Assembly: GCA_029817715.1 (NCBI GenBank)
Contig: JARUPY010000083.1
Location: forward strand, 3,844,001-3,908,000
DNA from: Melastoma dodecandrum
Lineage: Eukaryota; Streptophyta; Magnoliopsida; Myrtales; Melastomataceae
Reading direction: 5' to 3'
DNA length: 64,000 nucleotides
Part shown: positions 24,401 through 36,394 of the stretch, in pieces
Layout of the letters: each line of letters starts with the position of its first letter
Position numbering within the stretch: the first letter of the stretch is position 1
Position numbers and translations under genes: made by a program
Notes under the pieces: generated by a model
Seen by the model: the letters and a program-made list of their open reading frames with translations, nothing else
Database searches by the model: none
Told to the model about the DNA's origin: nothing

Positions 24401-25430
24401 TGGCTATTTTTCTCGTAAAGGTGAGACTGGAAGAACAATAGATAATGATCGTTCAAAGAACCCTCGAAGAAGTCAATTCAAAATTAGGGGAGTACATGGA
24501 CATTCAAGATCTTCAGATGGTTTATCCGGACTGAAACAAAAAGACACTTCAGATAAAATAAGTGGTGGGGATAACTTTGCAGGACAGCACAGAGGCAGAT
24601 CCTTCACCCAAGAATCTGAAGAAGCAACTCGGGATGTAGGGGGCATCGAGAAGGTACAAATGGGTGCTGAGGAGTTATCTGTCCAGAATATGAAGTCTCC
24701 AAAGCCTTCAAATGCCAGCAGCAAATCCATTCTTTCTAGTAAAAGGATTTCTCAAAGTCATGAGTCTTTGGTTCCCGCTTCCTCACAATCTGAGCAGCTT
24801 CAGAGGGCAAGACAATCCAAGGGGAACCAGGAGCTCAATGACGAGCTTAAGATGAAGGCTAATGAACTGGAAAAGCTATTTGCAGAGCACAAGTTACGGG
24901 TTCCTATTGATCAGTCTAGTTCTGCTCGGAGAAATAAGGTGGCTGATTTGCAGAAGGAATCAATGGGAAGTTCACAAATGAGAAAAGCGCCATCGATAGA
25001 GGCAGTTCTTGGTTCATCGCTAGAGAAAGATACGGTGTCTGAAGCAAGAGCACTGGGAAGTAGTGAATCTGGCTTCCGAACTCCTCCAACAAAGTTCGCA
25101 GATTCTGAGGGCATGAGTGGTACACTCAGGAGAAATTTCTCCGATCTTAGTTATTCGGATGAATCTAGAGGAAAATTCTACGAGAAGTACATGAAAAGAA
25201 GAGATGCAAAGCTGAGGGAAGAGTGGGGAACAAAAAGGGCAGAGAAAGAAGCTAAACTAAAAGCCATGCATGACAGGCTTGAACAGAGTTCAGCTGAGAT
25301 GAAGGCCAAGTTTTCGGGATCAGCAGACAGACAAGAGCCGTCTTATGCTTCTGGTCACCACACAGAAAGAGCAAGATCGTTCAATGGGAGGTCAAATGTG
25401 AGGGAACAGGCAGTCAATTTAAGGAAATAA
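21433..25430 (+). CDS. CIP7-like (COP1-interacting-protein-related) protein, C-terminally truncated
   Basis: Seven exons: 21433-21494, 21579-21761, 21872-21971, 22136-22166, 22819-22861, 23033-23185, 23357-25430; 2646 nt, 881 aa. The N-terminus [25 protein letters not shown] segment, [35 protein letters not shown] and the [19 protein letters not shown] segment match the conserved plant family related to COP1-interacting protein 7. A long Ser/Gly-rich, low-complexity middle part and a basic coiled-coil-like block ([18 protein letters not shown]) follow. The frame stops at 25430, whereas relatives as I recall them continue several hundred residues. The missing part can be recognised downstream as decayed sequence. 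CIP7 is a nuclear light-signalling factor in Arabidopsis; the function of this truncated form is unknown. Confidence 0.85.
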
Positions 25431-26770
25431 TAACTGTTGCTTTATATTTGGATTATTTTTTGTGTGAAGGAAGGCTGAGATTTGATGAATCTCGATGGAT
25501 TAACTGCAGTAAGGTTTTCTTTCCAACATCAGCAAAAGGGTCTGAGTTGAAATGAAGAGAAGGAAACTGACATGTTTTCTAATAGGATCCTCTAGATGAT
25601 ATGTTCGTGGAGTTGCATAGAGTGAATTTGGCTTCCAGAAGCATGAAAGTCAAAAAGGGTCTGCACAGTCAGGAATTGGGTTCCTCAAATACTCAAAGTA
25701 CAGCAATGGCCGTTCCCTGCAAAAGCTGCATGCTCTTCTTGGAGACAGAGAGCGTCACATGAGAATCTGTTAGCCCAATCTTTTCCCAAACTCTCTGGAC
25801 AACACTAGGTCCTCTTTAGGATTCAACAAAGCTGCTCCAATGAAGGTAGATGCAATAACTGAAGTAGGAGTACAGACAACACAATCTATATTGAAAGTTT
25901 CTTCCGGTCTTGATAAATATAATTACCTTTCTACTTCTAAATTTGAGAGAACCGTCATAGACAAGGGTAGAGGTAATGGAACTATCACCGTACTAAAAGG
26001 GCATGATATGTGGTTGAAGGCTGCAAGTCCATCCATAAAAAAATCAGGGATAAATGTTTCAGTGACTGATTCTATTACTGATCATATCCTGATCATGTCC
26101 AGAGGCTGTACCAAATCTGGGACCTATGCCCTTTGAAGAGAGTTGACTGAGCCTGGATTCAGCTTATTCTCAGAAATCTGGTAGCGGAGGTGGGATCTCG
26201 ATGACATCTCTTTTCCAAGTTGACTTAGCTTCAGCTACTGATTTGGCTGCATCCTTATCCTCATTATCAACCCGGGGATCTTTTAAGTGATTCCTCTAAC
26301 CAAAGTGCTTTTGGGAATATTTGCATCACCTGTTCACTCATCCGAACAATTGATGCCTCTGTGGATTCTGCAATGTGAAGCGGCATCATGGAATTCCGGT
26401 ACTCTCAACCAAATATATGGCAACTCTGCAGAAATGGTGGATTGTTTGGAAGCCATCTTTTGTTGTGAATGCAACCGATGGTCACTCCCATAAATATGCG
26501 ACAAGAAGTTTCAAATGAAGTTGAATTCAGCAAAAAAAAAGAAAAAGAAAAAGCCAGTGTTTGGAGAGCTTGGTGGATTGATTATCAGCTGCTACTTCTG
26601 AAGGAGATGGTGATGCAGACAATGGGCGAGGTTCTGCCGACCAGTCATCTGAGGACTTGAGAAAGTCAAGGTGGGCTTTCAGGAGGGTAGATAATTGAAC
26701 GAAAGCAAGTGGCGGGATGACCATGGTGAGATAAACATGTCTTCTGAAGTTTATCTTTCTATTCTTTGAA
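25431..26770 (+). pseudogene. Decayed C-terminal coding remnant of the CIP7-like gene
   Basis: Downstream of the stop, segments matching the family's C-terminus remain. Around 25751-25800 the frame gives HENLLAQSFPKLS (relatives: SENPLAQS.PNFS). Around 26430-26700 it gives VVNATDGHSHK, then ESLVD-stop-LSAATSEGDGDADNG and SSEDLRKSR (relatives: ESLVDWISATTSEGDDD and SSEDLRKSR). Stops at 25806, 26515 (FK-TGA, Arg expected) and 26579 (TGA for the expected Trp), with an A-rich insertion near 26530-26553, show that this part is no longer translated as in relatives. Confidence 0.7.
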
Positions 26771-27646
26771 ATTTTGATTTTTTGCCGTATTTTTCTCTTT
26801 AAGTTTCATGCCTTAGCTTGCTTTATGCTCAAAGTCAGAGACGTTGGAGCCCCCGAATCATTTTTGACCTTTCGAGTGTTCAAATAACAAAGAAAGTGAT
26901 GCAAAACCAAGATAAGCCCCGCTACCGACTCCGGTTGAGATGGCTCGAGTTCCTTAGATGGTTTATAGGCAGTAGTACTGAACATCAGCATCGAGATTTG
27001 CTGGTTGTCCATTTGGAGACTTCACCGCCATCATTTAGAGATTTTGCAAGGAGCTGTAACCTTTCTGCCATTTCTTCAGGTCTATCCTATCCTGGAAAAC
27101 GTTGTAAATTGTCCAAATCACATTTGCAGAAAATATCAACAAGATTTTGACAAGTGGGGCGTGATTCCACCCCGCGAGCAAGAGAGAGAACAATATATAA
27201 CACGAGTACTGCTACCGCCGTCTCCTGTTCATGTTCCGAAATGATCCTCTGGTTTTGAAGGTAATGAGAAGAGTTTTTGAACAGGCTTTTCGGCAAGAAG
27301 TTGGAGTTTTGTCCAATACAGGGTCAAATATTACTTAAATTAAATGTCAATATGATGGTGGAGAAGTTGATGTTGATGTTGCAGCTTCCCAAAGCCTGAT
27401 TCAAAGCTTGCTTCTTCTCTCCAACCCGGAAAAGCGACCTCACAACACCAAAAGGCCAAAGCTATCATCCTTGTCATCTCCTGTCTGATTGATTGTCTCT
27501 TGGCTTTCAAGCAAAGTTTGTTTTGATCGTTGCTTCCCCATCATTTGAAGCTTAAAGAAAGGTCGTTTTGCATTATTCCTGGGAAGGAACACCCATTTCA
27601 TCGAGCGGCCCTAAGGAGGAGAGGACCCGGATTGGTCGTGAGGAGA
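26771..27646. other. Intergenic region upstream of the DUF936 gene
   Basis: Small open frames only (for example 26818-27150), without domain similarity I can name. Probably promoter and 5' UTR of the DUF936 gene, possibly with more unrecognisable remnant of the CIP7-like tail. Confidence 0.4.
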
Positions 27647-29503
27647 ATGGCATCCCTTACGCCAGGCATTCTCCTTAAGCTCCTCCAGAGCATAGACTCG
27701 AATGTCAAAGTTCGAGGAGAGTACCGGTCCGTCTTGCTTCAGGTCATCAGCATCGTTCCTGCTTTGGGTGGATCAGGACTGTGGCCAAACCAGGGATTTT
27801 TCGTCAAAGTGTCGGATTCCTCCCACTCGACGTATGTTTCACTGTCGAAAGACGACAACGAACTCATTCTAACCAACAAGTTACAGCTCGGGCAGTTCTT
27901 CTATGTTGACAGCGTTAAAGCGGGGTCGCCGGTGCCAATTCTTGTGGGTGTAAGGCCGCTTCCTGGTAAGAACGCATTTGTTGGGAACCCGAAGGACCTG
28001 ATGCAGATCTTAGAGCCGTCTGAGAGCCCCGCTATGGCAGAATGTGAAGAAACTAGTGGCAGTCATGGGAAACAGAGGGAATTAATCGAGACGAAAGAAG
28101 GAAGCGCGAAGCAGAAGATTGTTCTGAAAGAAGAGAAGGCGATTGTTTCATCCAGGTACATGCAGGGCATTGTGCCGTTGAACAAACCCTGTGAGATGGA
28201 CTCAATTGGAGAGAAGGCGAGCGAGAACGATGTCGTGGTCGGTCGATCTGGGAAGAAGGGAGGTGCAGCAGCAGCAGCAAGACGCAAGCCGCTAGAGAGC
28301 CGAGACCAGGTAAGTTGTTCGAAATGAACAAACACCTTTCTCATCGAGCGATGGTAAAGACGACTTGCTAATAACAGCATTGCAGATATGCTCGTTGACT
28401 GCTCGAGTTCGTCCAGATATGTTGCCCTCAAAGACAGATGTTCGCCTATCTAACAGCGAAGCATCGTCTCATGGAAGAAGCATTAGTACGATCAACATGA
28501 GCAAGCACGAGAATCTGAAGTCTGATCCTGTTCTGACTCGAAAAGACAAAGAACCCTCATCCGAGACAACATCGTGGGCCTCCCTCCCTCCCAATCTTTT
28601 GAAACCTGGCAAGGTACTTCCACCTTCCTGCATGTATATATCGACTTGGCTCTGTTAAATTCTTGCAAACCTGAGATTGTCCAGCTAATGTCCTTTTACA
28701 AGGGTTTGCTTAAGAGGAGAAACCTGGCTTTAGTAGTGGCGGCAGAAGCCGAAAGAGAGGCATCTTTGGCCACCTCTTTGATCAAATGCTTAGGGTAAGA
28801 GTTGCATGCCGACGAGTTTTACACCAATTGTTCAATGCTTGGACGATGTCAGAGTAAACACAGTTCTCTTGCCAGGATGTTCGCCGACATATCATCGTCG
28901 TGCCCCTCAGACAATCCTCACATTACCATCGCCAAGTTCTTCACGCTACACCAGATTATCTGCAGATTGGATATCGTGCCCCGAGTCAATCCAATGGCAC
29001 CTCGACAGGCCAACGGCTTGGAGACGGATGGACCCAAGAAGAGAACATTGCTGCTAGATCAAGCAAGGATTATGTCAAAACCTGCTAAGTCTAACATCAG
29101 CACAGACACTACTGCAAACGAAAAGCTGGAATGGGCAAAAGGGGACGGTATCAGAGGGATCGAAGAGTTGAAAGATGCCCTCCTGATGGAAACTGAATCC
29201 TGGTTCCTGAAGTTCCTTGAAGGAGCGTTGGACTTCGGGTTTCAGGCGAACAACGGCGGGAGAGCAGCTAGGGGAGATTCCGCCGGGAGACGGACCGTGC
29301 CGAACAACCACATCGCAATGACACTATCTCAGTTGAAGCTAGCGAGTGAATGGTTGGACATGTTTAAGGAGAAATGTAAATATGACGACGGCAAGGGAGC
29401 GGCCGCGACAGTCGACCGGCTAAAGCAGAAGGTATATTTGTCACTCCTCGTTCACGTGGAATCTGCCGCTACAGCCTTGGAGAACCGAGCCGATCGGGTT
29501 TGA
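27647..29503 (+). CDS. DUF936 family protein
   Basis: Four exons: 27647-28309, 28386-28613, 28703-28794, 28876-29503; 1611 nt, 536 aa. The start [20 protein letters not shown] is the canonical DUF936 opening, so I preferred it to the in-frame ATG at 27530. The N-terminal domain (about residues 1-130) contains [34 protein letters not shown] and [10 protein letters not shown] Ser-rich linker follows, then [13 protein letters not shown], a helical [17 protein letters not shown] segment, and a C-terminal region with [14 protein letters not shown] and [12 protein letters not shown]. The domain is plant-specific and of unknown biochemical function; some members associate with microtubules or chromatin by annotation only. 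The model is complete and lesion-free. Confidence 0.88.
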
Positions 29504-30149
29504 TCCGGGCGGCCAGAAAGTTTTCCTTCTCCATTTGCCATGGAGGCCCATGTACATAATTAACTTATCAATTATCATAATACCATCATTGATAAACGCC
29601 CGTGCATTTGCTTTGTCATCTGTTCGGTTTAAGTTTTGGTTCGTAATTTTGTGGCCCATTAAACAAACAAGCGAAAACCCTATTTTAGCCCCGTCTCTCT
29701 CTCTCTCTCAAACATCTCTCGACTCCGATCTCTCTCTCTAGAAAGTGTCGTCCATTTCTCGCCGAAATTCTGGCCATCTGATCCCCGGATCCCGTCCACC
29801 GCCGTATGCAGCCGCAGGTAAATCCCGGTCTGCCGAGAACCATCCTCCGATCGGTGAAACCATTGGCTTTGCTTCGGTTTCGGAGGCAATTCCGACTCTT
29901 CTTGACTCGTCCTTGCATGCATTCCTCCGCCGTAAACGCGCCTTCGATCCGATTTGATTTCCTTTCATTTTCCGAGCAATTGGAAGATTTTCCTTGTCGA
30001 CAGATCGGGATTGTTTTGGTGGTGTTACCCTGCTGTCGTTTGGTGGATCTGGGGGGGTTTTTATTTGGCGCTGATGTGTTTTTCTTTTTTGTGATTTATC
30101 TTCTCGATAGTGTGAGAGTTGAGGAGTAGGCTGCGGTGACAGATTTAGG
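29504..30149. other. Intergenic region and 5' UTR of SEC22
   Basis: Contains a (CT)n tract at 29693-29711 in a pyrimidine-rich leader. A possible donor (CAG/GTAAAT at 29815-29823) suggests a 5'-UTR intron before the SEC22 start codon. Nothing else is supported. Confidence 0.45.
29693..29711 (+). repeat. (CT)n microsatellite
   Basis: About nine CT units in the probable SEC22 5' UTR or core promoter, where CT tracts are common in plants. Confidence 0.8.
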
Positions 30150-32356
30150 ATGGTGAAGCTTACCATGATTGCGCGCGTCACGGATGGGCTTCCGTTGGCG
30201 GAGGGTCTAGACGATGGCCGCGATTTGAAGGACGCTGAGTATTACAAGCAGCAGGTCAAGGCGTTATTCAAGAACTTGTCCAGAGGCCAGAATGAAGCAT
30301 CAAGGATGTCTGTTGAGACTGGACCGTACATATTCCAGTATCCTATGAAGTTTGCAACCTTTGGCGTGAATTGTCTCTTTCCGTTTGCGGTCTATATTTG
30401 TGAAATATGATCCTGCCATATATAATTTGCATAGCTGATAGTACCGAGCCCGCATTAATCAGTTCTCATGTCATTCGCTGCACTGCTTAGTTTAAGTCTT
30501 TTTGCGAAAGTCGCTATCGGATCCTAGTTTTGGAATGACTACTCTTTAGGCTCTGACCAAAGTGAATGGTCATGTGATGCCAATCACAGTAACAAGTTCA
30601 CGGCAGATACATTAATGTAGGAAATGGTTGTTGTAGAACACTAGTGGTCAATGCATGAAGACCACTTGAACTCAACTAGCCTGCACTTGAATAATTGTGG
30701 AAGCAAGATGTCAGCATGTTGCTGTTTGACGTAAATATGTGCATCAATGATTTAGTTAGTTTAATAGTTTATTTCTTAATCACAGGGGGAGGGCTGGGTA
30801 GTTTTTCTTTTAATGAAGTTATTATGCAAGGATTTTGTTTTCCAAGGACATCAAAAATCTGTGCTGCCCCGCCATATGTTGTTAACTTGACTTAAGAGAT
30901 CAGTTACATCATCGAAGGGCGTGTTTGTTACTTGACGATGTGCGATCGCGCATATCCGAAAAAGCTTGCTTTCCAGTACCTTGAGGATCTCAAGAATGAA
31001 TTTGAGCGGGTCAATGGAGCTCAAATCGAAACGGCAGCTAGACCTTATGCATTTATTAAATTCGGTATGTATTAAATGTTGTCCCCGGATAACTTTTGTT
31101 ACAATATTTCTCGTGATTTTTCTTGTCTTAATAGGTTTCCTTTCATTGTTTATTGTGGAAAAGATACCTTTATCCAGAAGACAAAGAAATTGTATCAAGA
31201 TACCCGAACACAAAGAAATATTGCGAAGCTGAACGATGAACTCTATGAAGTTCACCAAATTATGACTCGGAACGTTCAGGAAGTTCTTGGTGTTGGGGAG
31301 AAATTGGACCGTAAGATATCAACTATTTTACTTTCTAGCTTGTGCTTTGTCATTTTCTAATCGGGAGTTGTTGTTTTGAATGGTTAGATGATGTAACAAT
31401 GATTCTTGGCTTATTTAATCTTGTCATAACTAATTATGAAATCTGATAGTGTCTACTTAGGGATGTGAGTTAAGATTTTAACGGATTTTATCCTGGTAGG
31501 ACAACATGCTACTGAACTGAAGTGGAAAAGTGCAATTTAAAAATTTTCCTTTGTGATGCTTATGGAAAATATTCCGTGGTAGGTGTACATGTTGCTACCT
31601 ATCAAAAGAAATATCTGCTAGTCACCTTAGTCTGTTGGCATTGGATTGACATCTAGTCATCTTCTAACCTTTTTCATGGAGTAAAATTTATTCCAGCAAA
31701 CAAGTATGATTCCATGGCGTATAAGTTTCGTTTCCACTGTGAGGCCACATTGTTTTAGTAATCTTTCTTGTTTGCCCTAGCAGCTGCATGGGGATCTATT
31801 TTCATGGAGTTAGAGGCCTTATCTACGCATGAACATTCGTTTGCTGAATTGACCTTTATACTTCAAATGTTACAGAGGTCAGTGAAATGTCTAATCGGTT
31901 ATCATCAGAGACTCGCGTTTATGCTGACAAGGCAAGAGATTTGAATCGTCAGGTACCTTGTGGTTCTCTCTCAAATGATCTATGGTGTCTTTGTTTGTTG
32001 TGCTGATAAGGTCTCCCTGCCAATTTTTCTGCGGCAAGGGGCATAGATATCAGGTTCCGAAGTTATTTCCTTTCTCCTCAGGTATCATGCATTAACAAGA
32101 TAATCATTGAACTTGTACTAGTCACAGTGAATTGTCATATGAATTCCTCTCTGTGGTTCTTCTCTTTTAAGTGGAGGGATCCGGTTTTTAAATGCTCTAC
32201 CCTTTATGATGGTAACCAGTGGTCTTTATTTCTGTGTGAAATCGTAAATGATGCGCATCTGGGGCATTGCAGGCATTGATTCGGAAGTGGGCTCCGGTTG
32301 CAGTCGTATTCGGGGTCGTATTTCTTCTCTTCTGGGTGAAATCCAAGATATGGTAA
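30150..32356 (+). CDS. SEC22: Vesicle transport R-SNARE SEC22
   Basis: Five exons: 30150-30337, 30904-31064, 31164-31310, 31876-31952, 32273-32356; 657 nt, 218 aa, the usual plant SEC22 length. The N-terminal longin domain begins MVKLTMIARVTDGLPLAEG and includes ALFKNLSRGQNEASRMS and YIIEGRVCYLTMCDRAYPKK. The synaptobrevin-type SNARE motif covers IAKLNDELYEVHQIMTRNV through LNRQ, and the C-terminal membrane anchor is PVAVVFGVVFLLFWVKSKIW. The exon 1 donor GTATCC and the acceptor at 30903 restore the FHYIIEG junction. It works in ER-Golgi membrane fusion (established for the family). No lesion is seen. Confidence 0.95.
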
Positions 32357-32971
32357 CGCAACACGATTGATCAGCTTGTTGCATTGCCCCTCAGCGGTGG
32401 GGGATACAGGGTTGACACACAGTCCAATTTCCAGGCACCGCTGGAAATGGGTCATGGAATTCACATGAAAGCGGATAATCTTAAGTAGTTAAAAAAGAGC
32501 TTAGACAATTGCATTTTGTGTTGGATGCTTAATTACATGGATGAGGGTTTGGACCTGCCATTGAAAGTGGTGCCTAGCGAAGGAACATTTTCTATAATTT
32601 ATATATATATAAGGATGTCGGGCAAATTGAACCGTAGCATGCAGACAGTCCCTCTTGCATACATCATATGTATGTGTGTGTGTGTGTACGCGTATTCTTT
32701 TTTAACCATTCTTGGGGATACGCAGTTGAAAGAGTCGAAATTTCATGAAATGTTGTGAGTTTCAATTTTCCTTTCCCCACCTTTTTAAAATTGTGTTATG
32801 GGCCGATTTACGCCCTTAGTTTAGAAAGCCCAGGCCCATGTTGGTTAAACAGAGAATACTCCCGAGTTCAAAAAATCCAGTGACCGTTTCGAACCCTCGG
32901 AAAAGAAGAGTTACCATTCGGGGGAATACTGCAACGCTGTTCCCGGCGATCGTGTTCTGGCAATCCTTTCA
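32357..32971. other. SEC22 3' flank and C3H promoter
   Basis: Contains a (GT)n run at about 32671-32687 with an ATATATAT stretch at 32601-32611, and AGCCCA/GGCCCA/GGGCCG motifs at 32800-32840 that may belong to the promoter of the following zinc-finger gene. No gene. Confidence 0.45.
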
Positions 32972-35406
32972 ATGGCAACTAAAGAGAACGAATCAATAGA
33001 CAAGTGGCAGTGGCGCAGCAGTGACCCTCATGGAGATGGGGATTGTGCGGACGATGGTTGGAATTGCACGGACTCCGAGGATTACTCCTGTTCCGAGATC
33101 GCTTCGGACGAGGATCCGAGTTACGATCCCTCGGGGGAATCCGGCGCTCGGTTGTCTACACTCTCTATCGGCAATGCCTCGATGTCTGTGTAAATTGTGA
33201 TCCCTAATGTTTCTTTACTAGCCGCAGAAACGTTGATTTGATGTAGTGTTCGGATTTTGGGGAGGCTGATTTGAAATGTAATTTCCAGGGGCGACAAGAA
33301 ACCGGCTAAGGTTGCGTTGAGTGTGTATATGCTGGACATCACGGAGAAGAAGGCGTGTGGTGCTGAAGGGCAAGATATAGTTGACGCGGTCAGGGCACTT
33401 GCGGAAGGTGTATATTGGTGCCAAGATGATTACGTCGCGTTCATGGTCCATTGTTAATCTCGTTTCTGCTTTCGTTTCTGCCACTTTATCGTCCTGGTTT
33501 CATTTTGTTGCAGCGGAACAGCTCGAGAAACTCAAAGTGGAAGAGTGTAAGGATTACTTGAGGAGAAACGGGCTAAGGCTAACTGGCAATAAGGAGACAC
33601 TGCTTCAGCGCATAAGGGAACATTATGAGTAATTACACACTTCTCAGTTGTACAATGCTTTTGAGGTCGACTTGTTCTGGCATTGTTGAGGTGAAGTTGA
33701 GTTGTGTTTTTGCAGAATGAGGGCTGGCGAAGGAGAGAGGAAGTATCCAACACATAGCTTTGTGATAAATTGCAAAGGTATGCCTAAGCAATGGCAAGGA
33801 TGTTCAGCTAGTAGGAATGGTTTTCGGATGAAGTAGAAGTCTTGAGTCTGATGGGCATAACTAGTCGAGTCAGTTTTAGTCCTTCTAATTTTTACAGAAA
33901 TTGATAACCTGATATATGTTTGATTTGTGGGCTCGAATAAGAAGCCAATAGTGATGCCTAATCGATGATCCTCATGATAGTTCAATATCCTCTGACAATT
34001 AGTCTGTAGAATTCTTGTAAATATTTTATATTTTTCTGTCATTGTATTGTTAAATGATTATGCTGCTGCAGGGGATGCATGCATAGGGGATGTTGTCATG
34101 TTCGAGCAGAATGTATACGACCAGTAAGTGATCATGTTAAAATTCATTTGAACCACCACCCATGGCATATTTGATGACTTTCCTGTGAAATATTTTATTA
34201 TTTGTGGTACTCAGAGGGTCTATTCTGCTTGTTTTGGTTTATTTTCTCAATTCACATAGTCTTTAATGCCGCCTCCTTTGCAGATATAGCATAGTCTCTA
34301 GGAGTGCCACAGCTCCTCCTTGTGGCAAGAGAGTTGTTGTAGGTCGGATTGTGAAGGAAAGTTACGGTGCTCGTAAGCAGCAGCACACTTTTACTGTGAG
34401 TTCTCAATCCATAACGATGAGAATTAACCTAATGGTTAGGGAATACAGAAAAGGAGATCTAAACGTTTTCATTTAATAACCGATAGTTTGTGTTAAGTCA
34501 ATAAAAGTTCATGTTGCTGTACGCCCTTCAAAGTAAATTACATCTTTCCTGACTTAGATCGAAGTGCTTTGGAGCAAAGGATATAAGCCATTCCCTCCCC
34601 TTCATCCTGTGCTAATTAAGGGACGAAACCTTTATCGGTTCAGGACCTTGAGACAGGTTTGATCGAATCAAGCCCTATAAGCAATTTGATGCAAAATAGA
34701 TCAACCTGTTGATTTCATCTGCTGTAGAGATGGGAGGATGAAGAGCAGAGACAAAGATGTCTGCAGGAGAAGCACTCAAGGGGTGATGTAGCAAGGTCAG
34801 ACAGAGAAGCTCGGATACAAGAGAAGGAAAGAGGGAATAGGATGAGAACAAACAGGTGCCGCATCTACCCTTTACTCCTGGATCAAGTGTTACGCATTAT
34901 ATGTAATTTGATTTTTATTGACAGAGTTAGTTTTAGCTTTTTAGCAAAAGATTTCTACGTAGCACCTTCTGGCAATGTTGACATGCAGGATGCCCAAAAT
35001 TAGTCAAACAACGACAGCAGCAGGAAAGAAGGGAAAAGATCCACATTTGGCTGTTTCAGGATCCAATTTAGGAGAAGCTTCTGCACCAAACCTGCAAGAA
35101 TGCTACGACAAGATTGGGATACAGCATCACCCCTTCCAAGACATTCATCGAGCCAAACCTTATCAACCGGGCTTCAGGAATCCTGCGCCAGATCAACATC
35201 ATTCCAGCACCAACACATCGTCCCATTGCTTCACGGATAGAAGGCCACCGGCAAATATGAAGCGGTTTCCACGAGACCAATTTCAGGAACCGAATCAAGG
35301 TCGACGTCAAGTTTGCCGATACTTCGAGCAAGGGAGATGCTACTTCGGGGACAACTGCAAGTTCCTGCACCAGTACAGGCAAGAGCAGGAGAAGCACCAG
35401 TCTTAA
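32972..35406 (+). CDS. SAP-domain and CCCH zinc-finger protein (C3H62-like)
   Basis: Nine exons: 32972-33189, 33289-33407, 33514-33628, 33716-33777, 34072-34123, 34284-34395, 34558-34656, 34728-34855, 34989-35406; 1323 nt, 440 aa. The N-terminus is acidic (DGDCADDGWNCTDSEDYS). A SAP motif lies near residues 115-150 (LEKLKVEECKDYLRRNGLRL plus GNKETLLQRI). A conserved middle part reads GDACIGDVVMFEQNVYDQ and GRIVKESYGARKQQHTFTIE. The C-terminal single CCCH finger is C411-X7-C419-X5-C425-X3-H429 (VCRYFEQGRCYFGDNCKFLH). SAP suggests DNA/chromatin association and CCCH suggests RNA binding. The arrangement matches Arabidopsis 'zinc finger CCCH domain-containing protein 62'. The exact function is unknown. 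Confidence 0.9.
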
Positions 35407-36394
35407 GTGGCCAAGTCAAGGTCTTTCTTGAACTTTTGATGAGTAATCGTTGCCCAGAAATCGAACTGATTAAGTTGGGATTTCATGTATAGTTTGATGA
35501 AGGCAAAACGATATTTCGTCCAAATCTATTTGTGGGTCAAATCATCGGCTGGCTAAGCAACAAACTAAAAGGTAAAAACCAACTGCTTTCCAAGGACGCA
35601 ATCAAAAGCTTCCTTACCATTTTTTCTATCCCTGCCACTTGATCCCCTCCTCCTGTCCCAGTTTGATCTTTGTCCAGCTAGTTCAAATTCACTAACTCTA
35701 AACATTGCTAGTGAAGATGATATAGATCGATTGTTTCCATATTCAGATTATTGAAGGATTGAACTTTCTGAGCAGATAGCAGTGGAAGTGGAGTGTGTTT
35801 TTCCCTTGACGGGTTTTTGGTCTGTTGGTCTGGTAGACAGCCATGTCTCCTTTGTTATGTTTAGTTGAGTCGGGGTTTGGGACTTGAAATGGTAGTAGGA
35901 GTTTGTTGTTGATCTTCTGTGCCTTCATCGACGTTTCAATGTCATATTCGACATAACGGGTGTTTAGCTGATGGTTTTTTCGATTTCTTTTCCCTGATGC
36001 GATTGCTTCTTTATTAAACGATGGTTCTACGAGATCTTTAGATGGAACTCTAACCTGAACTGTAGATAGATATTTTGGGAGTGAGTCGTCATTTGTTCTG
36101 CAGCATTTTAAGGTTTTGGTCTTGCAAGTAACACATGGCTGAAGAAGTTGTAAATGTAAATGAATAAGAGGAGATAGCAAGTGCTGCCAAAGGCATTTCA
36201 CGATTTTGTTGCCGGTGGAGCCGAAGACAAGCATGCCCCAAGGAAGAGATCAGGCCAACTACGGCGCTCTCTGGCTGTCCCGGGATCAAAGCTCTGGTAA
36301 CAACAGAGCTCAGAATGAGGATGCCCCTATCAAGGCACCAGCCTTAAGTGGCGAACTCAATCATACTACGCTCATGCCATCGGGCCAATTAAAG
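35407..36394. other. C3H 3' flank; no gene recognised
   Basis: 3' UTR of the zinc-finger gene followed by about 900 bp where I could not trace a gene. The remaining 3' exons of the histidinol dehydrogenase pseudogene would be expected here on the minus strand but were not convincingly found. Confidence 0.4.

Noticed and set aside
27530..27646. Upstream in-frame ATG for the DUF936 gene
   Set aside because: The 39 extra residues do not resemble the family, whose members start MASLxPGxLLKLLQ, as at 27647.
29738..30181. 147-codon minus-strand frame
   Set aside because: Opposite the SEC22 5' UTR and start codon; no domain and biased composition only.
36170..36310. Possible C-terminal exon of the HDH pseudogene (frame with PGQPESAVVG on the minus strand)
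   Set aside because: Only a weak resemblance to the TPESVGDYASGTNH segment; not enough to call.
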